Below are positions 53,207-62,252 of a DNA stretch of 64,000 nt, piece by piece (the stretch's first letter is position 1; the number at the start of each line of letters is the position of its first letter). Made by a program: the position numbers and the translations under genes. The stretch lies in NCBI GenBank assembly GCA_017312345.1, contig BLAA01000001.1, positions 1,116,001-1,180,000 on the forward strand. Reading direction: 5' to 3'. The notes under the pieces are model-generated. The model was not told the DNA's origin and made no database searches. It saw only the letters and a list, made by a program, of their open reading frames with translations. This DNA is from Candidatus Denitrolinea symbiosum. Its GTDB lineage: Bacteria > Chloroflexota > Anaerolineae > Anaerolineales > Villigracilaceae.

Positions 53207-53235
53207 ATGATAACAGCGGGGGAAAGGCAAGTCAA
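53207..53235 (-). promoter_or_regulatory. Sigma-70 promoter of hrcA-grpE-dnaK-dnaJ
   Basis: On the reverse strand TTGACT (53235-53230), a 17-bp spacer, TATCAT (53212-53207). Start near 53200, so the CIRCE-like site spans about +6 to +32. Confidence 0.7.
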
Positions 53236-53275
53236 TAAAAGAAATATCAGAATTTTTTGTCCCTGCCGCGTTTGG

Positions 53276-54518
53276 GGTAGCGCCGCAGTTAAGCGTGGTC
53301 AATTTGCCCATTGTTGAGTGAGTTGAAGCAAGGTGGCAGAAGGTCTGCCGCGCTGTTTGGGCAATTTCCAACGCGGAAGCGGAACTCGGAAGTGAAGCAA
53401 TTCCGCAGGCGTCCACTGATGGTCAGTCAAGCCTGCGGCGATGGCAGGAGTACGTTGCACCCAGCGATGGCCGAAAGAACCAACAGACAGTTTCAAACGC
53501 AGGCTTTTGTGGAAGTCACAAAAGTTGTAGAAGCAACCGACCAAATACATGCCTGCCACCAAGGTCTCAGCCTGTTGCGCCAAGTTGCGCGTGCGCCGCG
53601 TTAGGGCGCTGATCCTCTGACGAAAGGTGGCATTGAGACGTTCGATGAAAGCGGTATTGATCACGCCTTTTCCTTGAGTGGTTTGGATCAGACGCTCGAC
53701 CGCATCTTTTGCACCCTGAACAATGCGTCGCTTAACACTCAGGACGCCTTCCATACGCTGTTTGACGACTTGCACAATGGCAATCTCTTGCCAAGCCACC
53801 ATCTTGCATCGTCCCCTTTCTCCCTCCGAGCGAGGAAACTTGCTCCGAAAGGCAGTCCGAAAGGCGCCGACATAACTGGACAATCCGTCTACCGCCAGCA
53901 AGAGTGGACGACACAAAGCCATGCCCTTGATTTTGTCCGCCAAGGCCTGAATCAAATTCAGGTCACGTGTGGGACTAACCACCCCGCCCATCCACAGACG
54001 AGGCTGAACCCAAATCGCCAGAGCCATCCAGAATGTGCCTTTCTGCGTCTTGACTTTGATTTCATCCGCTTGCGCTTGCTTCAAGTCATGTACCGTGTTT
54101 TCAACCAGATGCTTATGTACCTGCTGACAATGGTTGCCTGCACGAGCGTGCCAATCTCGAACGGTCCGCTCGTCCAATCCAAAGGCGCGAACGATGGCTT
54201 GAATGGGGCAGCCGTATGCCAGCAGAATCAACACTTGGATCACCAGCTCAGGCGCATGGCGTAACCGATAGAAAATCGTGCCTTTGGTGACCGTAAACGT
54301 TTGTCCGCACACTTGACACACACACCGCTGGTCTTTCTGACTGTGAACTTGGATGTTCCCTTTCCCTTTATGTCCTCTTGCGGGACAATCCATGTTCGGG
54401 CAAAATAGTGTTTGTGGGTTCATTGACTCCTCGCTCGATGTGGAAGTCGTACGAGTTTGCCAGTGAACCCATTTTTCCGCAAGATTTACGCACCACCACG
54501 TTTTAGTGGGGGGCTACC
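53276..54518 (-). mobile_element. Intact IS1-family-like insertion sequence
   Basis: The 1243-bp element begins GGTAGCGCCGCAG and ends, read inward from the other side, GGTAGCCCCCCAC; the first 26 bases of the two ends agree at 19 positions. It is flanked by a perfect 8-bp target duplication GCGTTTGG (53268-53275 and 54519-54526). It carries one transposase gene. Joining the flanks rebuilds CCGCGTTTGGCGTACGCGG, a short palindrome, so the element inserted into a hairpin between the Ser/Thr kinase terminator and the hrcA promoter. Confidence 0.85.
53299..54423 (-). CDS. Transposase, IS1-like single-frame
   Basis: A 374-residue transposase. The N-terminus has zinc-ribbon cysteines (CPNMDCPARG ... 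CQVCGQTF) like IS1 InsA, an HTH (LDERTVRDWHARAG), and a DDE catalytic core: Asp in QADEIKVK, Asp in AVDGLSSY and Glu in FIERLNATFRQRIS. Unlike classical IS1 it needs no ribosomal frameshift, as in the single-ORF branch of the IS1 family. The frame is intact. Start ATG at 54423. It is transcribed toward hrcA. Confidence 0.88.
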   Translation of the reverse strand: MNPQTLFCPNMDCPARGHKGKGNIQVHSQKDQRCVCQVCGQTFTVTKGTIFYRLRHAPELVIQVLILLAYGCPIQAIVRAFGLDERTVRDWHARAGNHCQQVHKHLVENTVHDLKQAQADEIKVKTQKGTFWMALAIWVQPRLWMGGVVSPTRDLNLIQALADKIKGMALCRPLLLAVDGLSSYVGAFRTAFRSKFPRSEGERGRCKMVAWQEIAIVQVVKQRMEGVLSVKRRIVQGAKDAVERLIQTTQGKGVINTAFIERLNATFRQRISALTRRTRNLAQQAETLVAGMYLVGCFYNFCDFHKSLRLKLSVGSFGHRWVQRTPAIAAGLTDHQWTPAELLHFRVPLPRWKLPKQRGRPSATLLQLTQQWAN

Positions 54519-54553
54519 GCGTTTGGCGTACGCGGGGTATTTTGCGGGCGGGA

Positions 54554-54584
54554 ACAAAAGACCCGCCAGCGGCGGGTCTTTTGT
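54554..54584 (-). terminator. Terminator of the Ser/Thr kinase gene
   Basis: On the reverse strand ACAAAAGACCCGCC, AGC, GGCGGGTCTTTTGT: 14-bp perfect stem with a T-rich descending arm, beginning within a few bases of the kinase stop. Confidence 0.9.
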
Positions 54585-54586
54585 TT

Positions 54587-56764
54587 CTATGGATTTTGGA
54601 TCGGCCTCCAGGCCGGGTCGAAGTCCGCGCCGGGGTCAACGGTGAGACGGGTGACGGTGCTGGCGTCCACGCTCATGAGGAAGATGTCGCGGTTGGTCTT
54701 GTCGCTCAAGCCCTCGAAGATCAGCCAGAGTCCGTCTGGGGAGAATTCCGCGTTTTCGAAGGGAGTCGGGGCGGCGTCCACGCGTTTGGCTTTGCCGAGG
54801 CCGCGTTCCTCGTAGATTAGTCTCATCAGCCAGATTGTGGAAGGTCCCACCAGCCGCTGGCTGAACATGACAACCTCGCCGTCCGGCGACCAGGCGGGAT
54901 CCATATCGAAGCGGTCGGAGCCGCTGAAGATCACTTGTTCCGGGTTGAGTCCGGTGTCGGTCATGGACCAGATCTCGGTGATGCCGAAGCGTTGGACCAC
55001 GTAGAGTATCTGGTTATTGTGCGGCGACCAGGCCGGACTGCGGGATTCCATAAAGTGTCCCTGCGACTCGAGCAGGAGGCTGACCGAGTTCGCGGCGAGG
55101 TCCAATATGAAAATGGACGGCCTTCCGTTGCGGCGCGAGGCGAAGGCGACGCGCTTTCCGTCTGGCGACCAGGCGGGGTCGTAATCGCCGGCTGGCTCCG
55201 CGAGGAGCTGCGCCTGGCCCGTGCCGTCGGCGTTGACGATGTAAATGGTGGAATTTTCGAAGGGGTCGTTCGGGCCGCTGCAGGGCGAGGTGAAGAGCAG
55301 CCGCGTTCCGTCCGGCGACCAGGCCGGCTGGCAGGCGCCGTCGGGCATGTTGGTGAGGACGGTTTTGCCGCCGCTGCCGTCTGTGCCAGCCAGGTAGATT
55401 TGCGGGATGCCGGAGCGGTTGGACGCAAACGCGAACTGTCCATAACCGCCGCCCTGCGGAGTGGGCGAGGGCGTGAGGGTGGGTCCGCTGGTGGGGGTGG
55501 AGGTGTGCAGCGGCACGGACGTGACTGTCGGGGTGAACGTCGAAGTCGGCGTTGACGTGGGCGGATGCTGCGTGGCCGTCGGCGCGGCCGGCGTGAACGA
55601 GGCGGTCGGCGGGTTTTCGACGGGAGGCGGCGAAGGCGATCGTTCTGTGACGGCGAATGTGACCGTGGCGGAGCGCAGGCCGGCGAACCAGCCGTCAACG
55701 CGCTCTTTCGCCCCCGGCATATAGTTCCAGACGAGGAAGAACGCGAGCGCGAGCAGAAGGAGGAGCAGGAAGGAAGGGAAACACCCGCTCCGTTTCTTTT
55801 TCTTCGGACGGAAGGGTTTGCCTTCGCCGTTATCTTCGGGCGGATAGGGCGGGCCTCCGGTCGAGGGCTTGGAAGGCGGTTTGTCCGCTTTGCCGGCTCC
55901 CTCTTCTTCCGGCGGGGGAGGCGCGACCATATAATTGCCGGTCAGCTGCTGGGTTCTGGATTTGGAGGCGAGCAGGGCGCGCTGGAATTCCTCGGCGCTC
56001 TGGAAACGCTCGGCGGGATCAATGGACATGGCCTTTTCGATGGCCGCGGCCAGCCGCTTGGAGATCTTCGGGCTGCGTTTGCGGAGCGGCGTCAGCTGGG
56101 CGTTGTCCATGGCGCGCGCCAGCCCGTCTTCGGGGATGATGCCCGAAAGCGCGGCGTACAAGGTCGCGCCGAGCGAATAAACGTCGGTGCGCGGGTCGGT
56201 GCGCGCTGTGCCGTATTGTTCGGGCGGGGAGTAGCCCGGCGTCATGGCGCGGGCGCCGGTGGTGGTGGCTTGCGCGCCCTGCACTACTTTGGCGAGGCCG
56301 AAGTCCACGAGGAAGATGTGGCCGTCGGGCGTGATCTTGACGTTGCCGGGTTTTAAGTCACGGTGCAGGATGGGCGGCCGCCGCGAGTGCAGGTAGGCCA
56401 GCGCGTCGCACATGGCCGCGCCGATGGAGATGGCCTCGTCTTCGCTGATGGAGCCGATGCGTTCCATGCGCTGACGCAGATCCTCGCCTTCGATGTAATC
56501 CATGACGAGGTACTGTCCCTGCTCGCCGACGACGAAGTGGTCGGAGACGCGCGGCAGGTTGGGATGCCGCAGGTTGGCGAGGATCACGGCCTCGAGTCGG
56601 AATTGACGCGAGTATTCGTCGGTGGTGAAGAGATTTTCTTTAAGCGCGACGTCCACGCCGAGGTTTTCGTCCACGGCGCGATAGACCGACCCCATGCCGC
56701 CCTGGCCGAGGATTTCGACGATGCGATAGCGTTTATGCAGCAGCGTGCCGCGTTCCAGTGTCAT
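54587..56764 (-). CDS. Membrane Ser/Thr protein kinase with PD40 beta-propeller sensor
   Basis: A 725-residue PASTA-less Hanks kinase. The kinase domain (residues ~12-270) has the GQGGMGSVYRAVD glycine loop, ALKENL lysine, HRDLKPGNVK and VDFGLAKV motifs. After a Pro-rich linker, one membrane segment (about 337-357), a Thr-Pro spacer, then five to six WD40-like TolB-type blades (PAWSPDG repeats, from ~445 to 720) form an extracellular propeller. Such architectures sense external ligands or wall fragments. Start ATG at 56764; a TATAAT box lies 30 bp upstream. Confidence 0.9.
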   Translation of the reverse strand: MTLERGTLLHKRYRIVEILGQGGMGSVYRAVDENLGVDVALKENLFTTDEYSRQFRLEAVILANLRHPNLPRVSDHFVVGEQGQYLVMDYIEGEDLRQRMERIGSISEDEAISIGAAMCDALAYLHSRRPPILHRDLKPGNVKITPDGHIFLVDFGLAKVVQGAQATTTGARAMTPGYSPPEQYGTARTDPRTDVYSLGATLYAALSGIIPEDGLARAMDNAQLTPLRKRSPKISKRLAAAIEKAMSIDPAERFQSAEEFQRALLASKSRTQQLTGNYMVAPPPPEEEGAGKADKPPSKPSTGGPPYPPEDNGEGKPFRPKKKKRSGCFPSFLLLLLLALAFFLVWNYMPGAKERVDGWFAGLRSATVTFAVTERSPSPPPVENPPTASFTPAAPTATQHPPTSTPTSTFTPTVTSVPLHTSTPTSGPTLTPSPTPQGGGYGQFAFASNRSGIPQIYLAGTDGSGGKTVLTNMPDGACQPAWSPDGTRLLFTSPCSGPNDPFENSTIYIVNADGTGQAQLLAEPAGDYDPAWSPDGKRVAFASRRNGRPSIFILDLAANSVSLLLESQGHFMESRSPAWSPHNNQILYVVQRFGITEIWSMTDTGLNPEQVIFSGSDRFDMDPAWSPDGEVVMFSQRLVGPSTIWLMRLIYEERGLGKAKRVDAAPTPFENAEFSPDGLWLIFEGLSDKTNRDIFLMSVDASTVTRLTVDPGADFDPAWRPIQNP

Positions 56765-56805
56765 AAATTGAACCCTAAGTGTGGGCGATTATAACAGACC
56801 GCCCC

Positions 56806-57792
56806 CTACCGGTTGGGATTGTCCGAAAGTTGCAACTTTGCAAAAGCCCACGGCGCGCCGGCGGCGACCCACGCGCCCACCAGCGTATAGCGGACATACC
56901 GGAAGACCAGCGCGGCCGGGTCGTCTCCGGCGGGGAAGACGGCTTTCAGGCCGAGGTAGAAAACGGCGACGCCGACCAGACCGACGAAGTACCGCAGGCC
57001 TCGCTTCCAGACCGGGCCTCGCGCGGAGAACCCGCCCCGGGACGCGGTCCACGCCGCCCCGGCCAATATGCCGAAGAGCGTGCCCATGGCGGTGACAATT
57101 CCTGCCAGCGAGAAGGGATTCGGCGCTTCGCCTCCGCCGCGCGTGGCGTTCTCGATCCACTGCGCGGGCAGGACGAATCCGCGCGAGAGGAACACGATCA
57201 GCGCGACAAGAAGGATCATCGCCAGCGAAAACGCGAAGGCCAGCGCGACCTGGTTCGCAAGGGAGAATTGCTTGAGCCGCGCCGCGGCGGGATCCCAATA
57301 TTTTATGAAAGCCCACAGCAGCAGCCCGCCGAGCATCCAGCCGAGCAGTACGTCGTGTAGAAAATGGACGCCGAGGTAGAGCCGCGAGAGTCCGATGAGA
57401 AAAATGACGACCGCCGCCGCGCCCCGCGCCCAGGTCCGCTTGACGCCGTCCGCCGCGACGCCCCACACGCCGGCCGCGATCTGCGCGTGTCCCGAGGGGA
57501 CGCCGAAACTCGTCTCTGAAGCCAGGCCGGCCACCTGGTCGCTCACCCAGTAGGGACGCGGTCCGTGCATGGCAACTTTGAACAGGGAGTTAAGTCCGTT
57601 GCTCAGCAACAGCATCACGCCGATCCGCAGGCCCAGCGCCGAGTCGATGCACCAGTAGGCCAGCGGGAGGAAGAGGAGGAAGAAATCCTCCGAGCCGAGG
57701 AATGAGAAGAATTCCATCGGGCCGGTCAGCCAGCCGCCCAATCCCTGCAGGGCAGAGTTGACGGAGGCGAGGGCCAATAAGAACGAATTCAT
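56806..57792 (-). CDS. PAP2-family membrane phosphatase
   Basis: A 328-residue polytopic membrane protein. The phosphatase signature is present in order: KVAMHGPRP, PSGHAQ and SRLYLGVHFLHDVLLG. Likely substrates are undecaprenyl pyrophosphate or phosphatidic acid. The C-terminal half adds several membrane segments beyond the usual PAP2 core. ATG at 57792; the longer in-frame start has no support. It is divergent from the transglutaminase gene with a 53-bp gap. Confidence 0.88.
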   Translation of the reverse strand: MNSFLLALASVNSALQGLGGWLTGPMEFFSFLGSEDFFLLFLPLAYWCIDSALGLRIGVMLLLSNGLNSLFKVAMHGPRPYWVSDQVAGLASETSFGVPSGHAQIAAGVWGVAADGVKRTWARGAAAVVIFLIGLSRLYLGVHFLHDVLLGWMLGGLLLWAFIKYWDPAAARLKQFSLANQVALAFAFSLAMILLVALIVFLSRGFVLPAQWIENATRGGGEAPNPFSLAGIVTAMGTLFGILAGAAWTASRGGFSARGPVWKRGLRYFVGLVGVAVFYLGLKAVFPAGDDPAALVFRYVRYTLVGAWVAAGAPWAFAKLQLSDNPNR

Positions 57793-57833
57793 GTTGCGCT
57801 CCTTGTGGAATTGACGGGGATGTGCGTCCATTG

Positions 57834-57839
57834 TACACT
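57834..57839 (+). promoter_or_regulatory. -10 box for a leaderless transglutaminase transcript
   Basis: TACACT (TTGTACACT) is followed by six bases, CAGCGC, and the ATG at 57846. No ribosome site. Confidence 0.4.
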
Positions 57840-57845
57840 CAGCGC

Positions 57846-60170
57846 ATGGAAAAGTCATCCGCTCGCTGGCAGGACCTTCCCTCGGCCGCGTTGTTCAGTC
57901 TGTGCGTTTTACTGGCGGCATGGCGCCTGGCGGCCACGAATTGGATCGAGACGCTCGACGCCGTCGCCGCGTTGACCCTGCTCGGAGCGATCGTCGGACT
58001 GGCGCTGGGCGCCGCCAAATTCGGCAGGCGCGGCGTTGGCTGGCTGGCCCTGGGATATACTCTCACGCTCTTGCCGCGCCAACTGCTCGCCGTCTATTAC
58101 AATGAGAATATTTATCTGGGAGAGCGGCTGGCCGGCCTGGGCGGACGTTTGCTTTTCACGGTCGGCGAATTTGCCGCCGAGCGTCCCATCCAGGATCCTC
58201 TTTTCTTTTTTACGCTCATCAGCGCGCTGTATTGGTGCATGGCCCTGTTTTCGGGGTATCAACTTTCGCGTCACAACAACACCCTGGCGGCGGTCCTGCC
58301 CGCCGGGCTGGCCGCGCTGGTCATCCATCACTTCGACCGCTTCAACCCGGGCCGCGCCTGGCTGATCGCGGCCTATTTTTCGGCCGCGCTGGTTTTGATC
58401 GGACGCGGCCAATATCTGCGCGATCGCCGCGCATGGCTCCGGCGCGGGGTGCAGATGGCCCCCGAGACCGGTCCCGACCTGAGTCTGAACCTGATGGTCA
58501 GCGCGGTCGCGCTGGTTGTGCTGGCGTGGAATCTGCCCCTGAACTTCTCGTCCGCGCCGCTGCAGGACGCCTGGGAGACCGTCGCCCGTCCGTGGCGCGC
58601 CACGCGCGAACGCTGGGAACATGCCTTTGACGCGCTGCGGGGCGGCAGCCCGGCGGCGCCCTCCGAATTCTTCGGCAGCGCCATGACATTGGGGACCCAG
58701 GCCGCGCAGGGGACCGACCTGGCGCTGATCGTTCACATCCCCATCCTGGCGGAGGAATTACCGCGTCTCTACTGGCGCGCCCGGGTCTACGACCGCTACG
58801 AGGCCGGCGGCTGGAGGCTTTCCGACCCTGTTAAAGAAGAGTTCCATCCTGAAGCGGGCGCGCTGCCCATTCCCGACCTGGCAGGGCGAAAGGAATTTGA
58901 ATTTCGGATCGTGTCGTACACGCGCGGACAGGCCATCTTCAGCCTGGCTTCGCAGCCGCTGTGGACCAGCCGCCCGGCCGCCGTGAGTTACTTTCCGCTG
59001 GAAAACGGACAACGGGACGCGCTCGCCTTCGAAGCCGTTGCCTTCATGGAGCCGGGCGACGTCTACCGCGCGCGCGCCGCCGTCGCCGACCCGTCCATCG
59101 AGGAACTGCGCGCCGCCGGGCAGGAGTATCCCGACTGGGCGGCGTCCCGCTATCTGCAGTTGCCCGAAAACTTCTCTGAGCGCTTGCGCGATTTTGCCGA
59201 GCGCGAGACCCGCGGGCTGGCGACGCCTTACGACAAGGTCCAGGCCATTACCGACATTCTGCGGACGACCATCCGATACAAATCCAGCGTCCCCGCGCCG
59301 CCCGAAAATGCGGACGTCCTGGAATGGTTTTTCTTCGACCTTAAAGAAGGCTACTGTAATTACTACGCCACAGTCGAGACGCTCATGCTCCGCTCGCTGG
59401 GCATCCCGGCGCGCATGGCGGTGGGATATTCGCAGGGCGAGCCCGCTCAAAGCGACGAGGAATTCAGCCGCTCCCGCTCCGCGGCGCGGGCTTATAACGT
59501 CTACCGCAAAAATATGCACGCCTGGCCCGAGGTCTACTTCCCCGGAATCGGCTGGGTGGAGTTTGAGCCGACCGCAAACCAGGAGCCCATCCTCCGCCCC
59601 GAAAAACACGCGGCCGCGCCGCAACCGGAACGCAATGAGATCGTCCGTAATCCCATCGTCGTTTTGCAGGAGGAACCCGACGACGCGCCGGTCCCTTCGC
59701 CCGTTCCGCTGGTTGACTGGAGACGCTGGCTGGCGCCCCTCCTGTGGGCCGCCGCGCTCATCCTGGGCGCGGCCGCCTGGCGCTACGCGAATCGGAAATA
59801 TCCCCTCGCGACGCGCGCCGCCGAATTTATTCTCGCCGCGGCCGAGCGGAGGGGCGGTCGCTTCCCGGCCTGGCTCCGCAACCTGGCCTTGTACGCGCTG
59901 GCAAGCCCGTTCGAGCGCGCCTTCCAGGACGTCAATCGGAGCCTGCGCTGGTTAAGAAAAAACCCGTCCGCGAACCTCACCCCGGCGGAGCGCGCCGCTT
60001 TGCTAAAAACGGAACTGCCGGAAGCCAGCCAGGACATCGACCTGCTCCTGAGAGAATATCAATCGGCGCAATTCTCACAACACGGCGGAGACCTGCGCCT
60101 GGCCCGCCGCGCCGGCCGCCGTATCCTCCGGGAGTGGATGCGCGCCCGCGTGCGGCAGGTTATGGGATGA
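57846..60170 (+). CDS. TgpA-type transglutaminase-like membrane protein
   Basis: A 774-residue protein: six to seven membrane segments (about 15-230), an extracellular transglutaminase core with the catalytic cysteine in KEGYCNYYAT, histidine in HAWPEVYF and Asp/Glu in GWVEFEPTA, a C-terminal membrane segment (about 630-650) and a cytosolic DUF4129-like tail. This is the TgpA family, which may cross-link or hydrolyse surface peptides. The stop overlaps the cyclase start by four bases if the latter starts at 60167. Confidence 0.85.
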   Translation: MEKSSARWQDLPSAALFSLCVLLAAWRLAATNWIETLDAVAALTLLGAIVGLALGAAKFGRRGVGWLALGYTLTLLPRQLLAVYYNENIYLGERLAGLGGRLLFTVGEFAAERPIQDPLFFFTLISALYWCMALFSGYQLSRHNNTLAAVLPAGLAALVIHHFDRFNPGRAWLIAAYFSAALVLIGRGQYLRDRRAWLRRGVQMAPETGPDLSLNLMVSAVALVVLAWNLPLNFSSAPLQDAWETVARPWRATRERWEHAFDALRGGSPAAPSEFFGSAMTLGTQAAQGTDLALIVHIPILAEELPRLYWRARVYDRYEAGGWRLSDPVKEEFHPEAGALPIPDLAGRKEFEFRIVSYTRGQAIFSLASQPLWTSRPAAVSYFPLENGQRDALAFEAVAFMEPGDVYRARAAVADPSIEELRAAGQEYPDWAASRYLQLPENFSERLRDFAERETRGLATPYDKVQAITDILRTTIRYKSSVPAPPENADVLEWFFFDLKEGYCNYYATVETLMLRSLGIPARMAVGYSQGEPAQSDEEFSRSRSAARAYNVYRKNMHAWPEVYFPGIGWVEFEPTANQEPILRPEKHAAAPQPERNEIVRNPIVVLQEEPDDAPVPSPVPLVDWRRWLAPLLWAAALILGAAAWRYANRKYPLATRAAEFILAAAERRGGRFPAWLRNLALYALASPFERAFQDVNRSLRWLRKNPSANLTPAERAALLKTELPEASQDIDLLLREYQSAQFSQHGGDLRLARRAGRRILREWMRARVRQVMG

Positions 60171-61894
60171 TACAATCGGCCATTATGACTCTCGATAAAA
60201 CCCGTCCCGCCGCCCTCGCCGAACAAATGGCCGCCCTGCGCCAGGTCATCCAAAGCGCGCGCACTGCCCTGCAGGGCAAACGCGCCGTCCCCGACGGCGC
60301 GCTGGGCGGACTCGCGCAGGCCGAAAACGAACTGGACCGACTCGGGAAACTCGTCGCCAGCACCGAATCCCAATTCCGTCACCTGCTGGCGCTGACCGAA
60401 ATCGGACAGGCGGTCAACTCCACGCTCGAATTGGACGAAGTCCTGCGCATCGTGATGGACAATATCGTTGGGTTGTCGCGAGCCGAACGCGGCTTCCTGA
60501 TGCTGAAAGACGAGACGAAAAATCTTACGGCGCGCGTGGCGCGCAACTGGGAAAAGGAATCCATCCACGCCTCCGAACTCGCCATCAGCCGCACCGTCAT
60601 CCAGAAAGTGGCGGACACCGGCGTAGCCATCCTCACCACCAACGCGCAGGAAGACCCGCGCCTGAGCGGACAGGAAAGCATCATCGCCTTCAACCTGCGC
60701 TCGATCCTGTGCGTCCCGCTCAAAGTCAAGGACGACCTGATCGGCGTCATCTACGCCGACAACCGCATCCGCTCGGGCATCTTCACCGACACCGAACGCG
60801 ACCTGCTGTCCGCGTTCGCGAACCAGGCCGCGGTCGCCATCGAGAACGCGCGGCTCTTCTCCTCGCTCAGGCGCACGCTGTCCGAAGTGACCGCGCTCAA
60901 GAATTTGATGGAAAACGTCTTCGCCTCCATCACCAGCGGCGTCATCACCACCGACGTGCAAGAGCAGGTGACTCTCGCCAACCGCGCCGCCGAACAAATC
61001 CTCGGGCGGACCGCGCAGGAATTGCTCGGTCATCGCGTGGACGAGGCGCTGGCTCCCGTCTCCGAGGCCATTCGCCCCCACCTGGCCTCCGTCCGCCAAA
61101 CCGACGCGCCGGTGATGGACCTGGAGTTCAACCCGACCCTGCCCTCGCGCGGCAACGTCAACCTGCGCTTCAACCTGTCCCCGCTGAAGGACGAATCGCA
61201 AAAGACGCAGGGCATCGCCATCGTGCTGGACGACCTGACCGAGCGGAAACGTCTCGAGGCCCAGCGAAAACTTTTCGAGCGCATGGTCTCCCCGGCGGTC
61301 ATTCATCAACTGGACCCGAACAAACTGCAACTGGGCGGCAAGCGGACCGAGATCACGGTCATCTTTGCGGACATCCGCGGCTTCACCTCGTTCAGCGAGA
61401 AACAGTCCCCTGAAAAACTGGTGTCCATCCTGAACCTCTACCTGGCGGCCCTGGCCGAGGCGGTGCTGATGCAGGAAGGCACCATTGACAAGTTCATGGG
61501 CGACGCCATCATGGCCTGGTTCAACGCGCCCATTCCCCAGCCCGACCATACTTTGCGCGCGGTGAAGGCCGCGCTGGCGATGCGCGCCGCCGTGGAAAAC
61601 CTATACACCGAACTGCCCCCCGATTCGCACCTGGCGTTCGGCGCGGGCATCCACTTCGGGGACGCGGTGCTGGGCCTGATCGGGACCGAGAAGCGCCTCG
61701 AATATACCGCCATCAGCGACAGCGTCAACATTACCAAACGCATCCAGGAAAATTCCGCCCGCAACCAGATTTTGCTCAGCCGGGAAGCGTACGAGCGCGT
61801 GAAGAAATTCGTAAACGTAAGCGGCATGTCGCGCATGCCTGTAAAAGGGAAGACCCAACCGCTGGATGTGTTCGAAGTGCTGGGATTGCAATAA
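60167..61894 (+). CDS. Class III adenylate/guanylate cyclase with GAF and PAS domains
   Basis: A 575-residue soluble protein: coiled coil (1-60), GAF (about 75-220), PAS (about 245-365) and a cyclase homology domain (about 380-575). FADIRGF has one metal Asp, KFMGDAIMAWF the second, and ISDSVNITKRIQ has the transition-state Asn and Arg. The lysine in TIDKFMGD fits adenine recognition, so cAMP is the more likely product. Start at ATG 60167 (ATGA overlap with the transglutaminase) or ATG 60185 (a TACAAT box ends eight bases before it). cAMP would be the natural effector of the Crp-type protein, but that link is inference. Confidence 0.85.
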   Translation: MIQSAIMTLDKTRPAALAEQMAALRQVIQSARTALQGKRAVPDGALGGLAQAENELDRLGKLVASTESQFRHLLALTEIGQAVNSTLELDEVLRIVMDNIVGLSRAERGFLMLKDETKNLTARVARNWEKESIHASELAISRTVIQKVADTGVAILTTNAQEDPRLSGQESIIAFNLRSILCVPLKVKDDLIGVIYADNRIRSGIFTDTERDLLSAFANQAAVAIENARLFSSLRRTLSEVTALKNLMENVFASITSGVITTDVQEQVTLANRAAEQILGRTAQELLGHRVDEALAPVSEAIRPHLASVRQTDAPVMDLEFNPTLPSRGNVNLRFNLSPLKDESQKTQGIAIVLDDLTERKRLEAQRKLFERMVSPAVIHQLDPNKLQLGGKRTEITVIFADIRGFTSFSEKQSPEKLVSILNLYLAALAEAVLMQEGTIDKFMGDAIMAWFNAPIPQPDHTLRAVKAALAMRAAVENLYTELPPDSHLAFGAGIHFGDAVLGLIGTEKRLEYTAISDSVNITKRIQENSARNQILLSREAYERVKKFVNVSGMSRMPVKGKTQPLDVFEVLGLQ

Positions 61895-61910
61895 CAGCGA
61901 CCGCGCATGA

Positions 61911-61946
61911 AAAGACCCCGGGCCGATTGGCGCCCGGGGTCTTTTT
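61911..61946 (+). terminator. Rho-independent terminator of the cyclase gene
   Basis: AAAGACCCCGGGC, loop, CGCCCGGGGTCTTTTTT: stem of about 11 bp with a 6-T tail. Confidence 0.9.
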
Positions 61947-61965
61947 TATCCGGCTTCTTTGAAAA

Positions 61966-62241
61966 TTACTGGAACTGCCTGCGGCCAAAGAGGTGGAACA
62001 ACGCCCTTGCCACGGTGAGGATCAACACCATTCCAGACATCACGCCGCCGACGACCGCGAAGAAGAATTTCCAACTGGCGATGCGCTCGGCAATGACACG
62101 CGGCTCGGGGATGTGGACGCGGTCGCGCAGGCGTTGGACGAATCCGCGCGGCGGGGCGACGCGCTTCAGGGTCCCGGCCAGGCGCGATTCCAGGTCGGTG
62201 AATGTTTCAGCGGAAGAGGGCGGTTGATTTCGTCGGAACAT
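61966..62241 (-). CDS. Small single-pass membrane protein, possible anti-sigma partner
   Basis: A 91-residue protein: hydrophilic N-terminus (ETFTDLESRLAGTLKRV, then APPRGFVQRLRDRV), one membrane segment near residues 58-80, and a basic tail. The L-x3-L ... P-x2-F-x3-L pattern resembles the sigma-binding region of several anti-sigma-like proteins of Chloroflexota and Actinobacteria. It is the last gene of the sigma-DegV-this cluster. No zinc anti-sigma motif is present. Assignment is inference. Confidence 0.5.
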   Translation of the reverse strand: MFRRNQPPSSAETFTDLESRLAGTLKRVAPPRGFVQRLRDRVHIPEPRVIAERIASWKFFFAVVGGVMSGMVLILTVARALFHLFGRRQFQ

Positions 62242-62252
62242 GGATTATTTTT

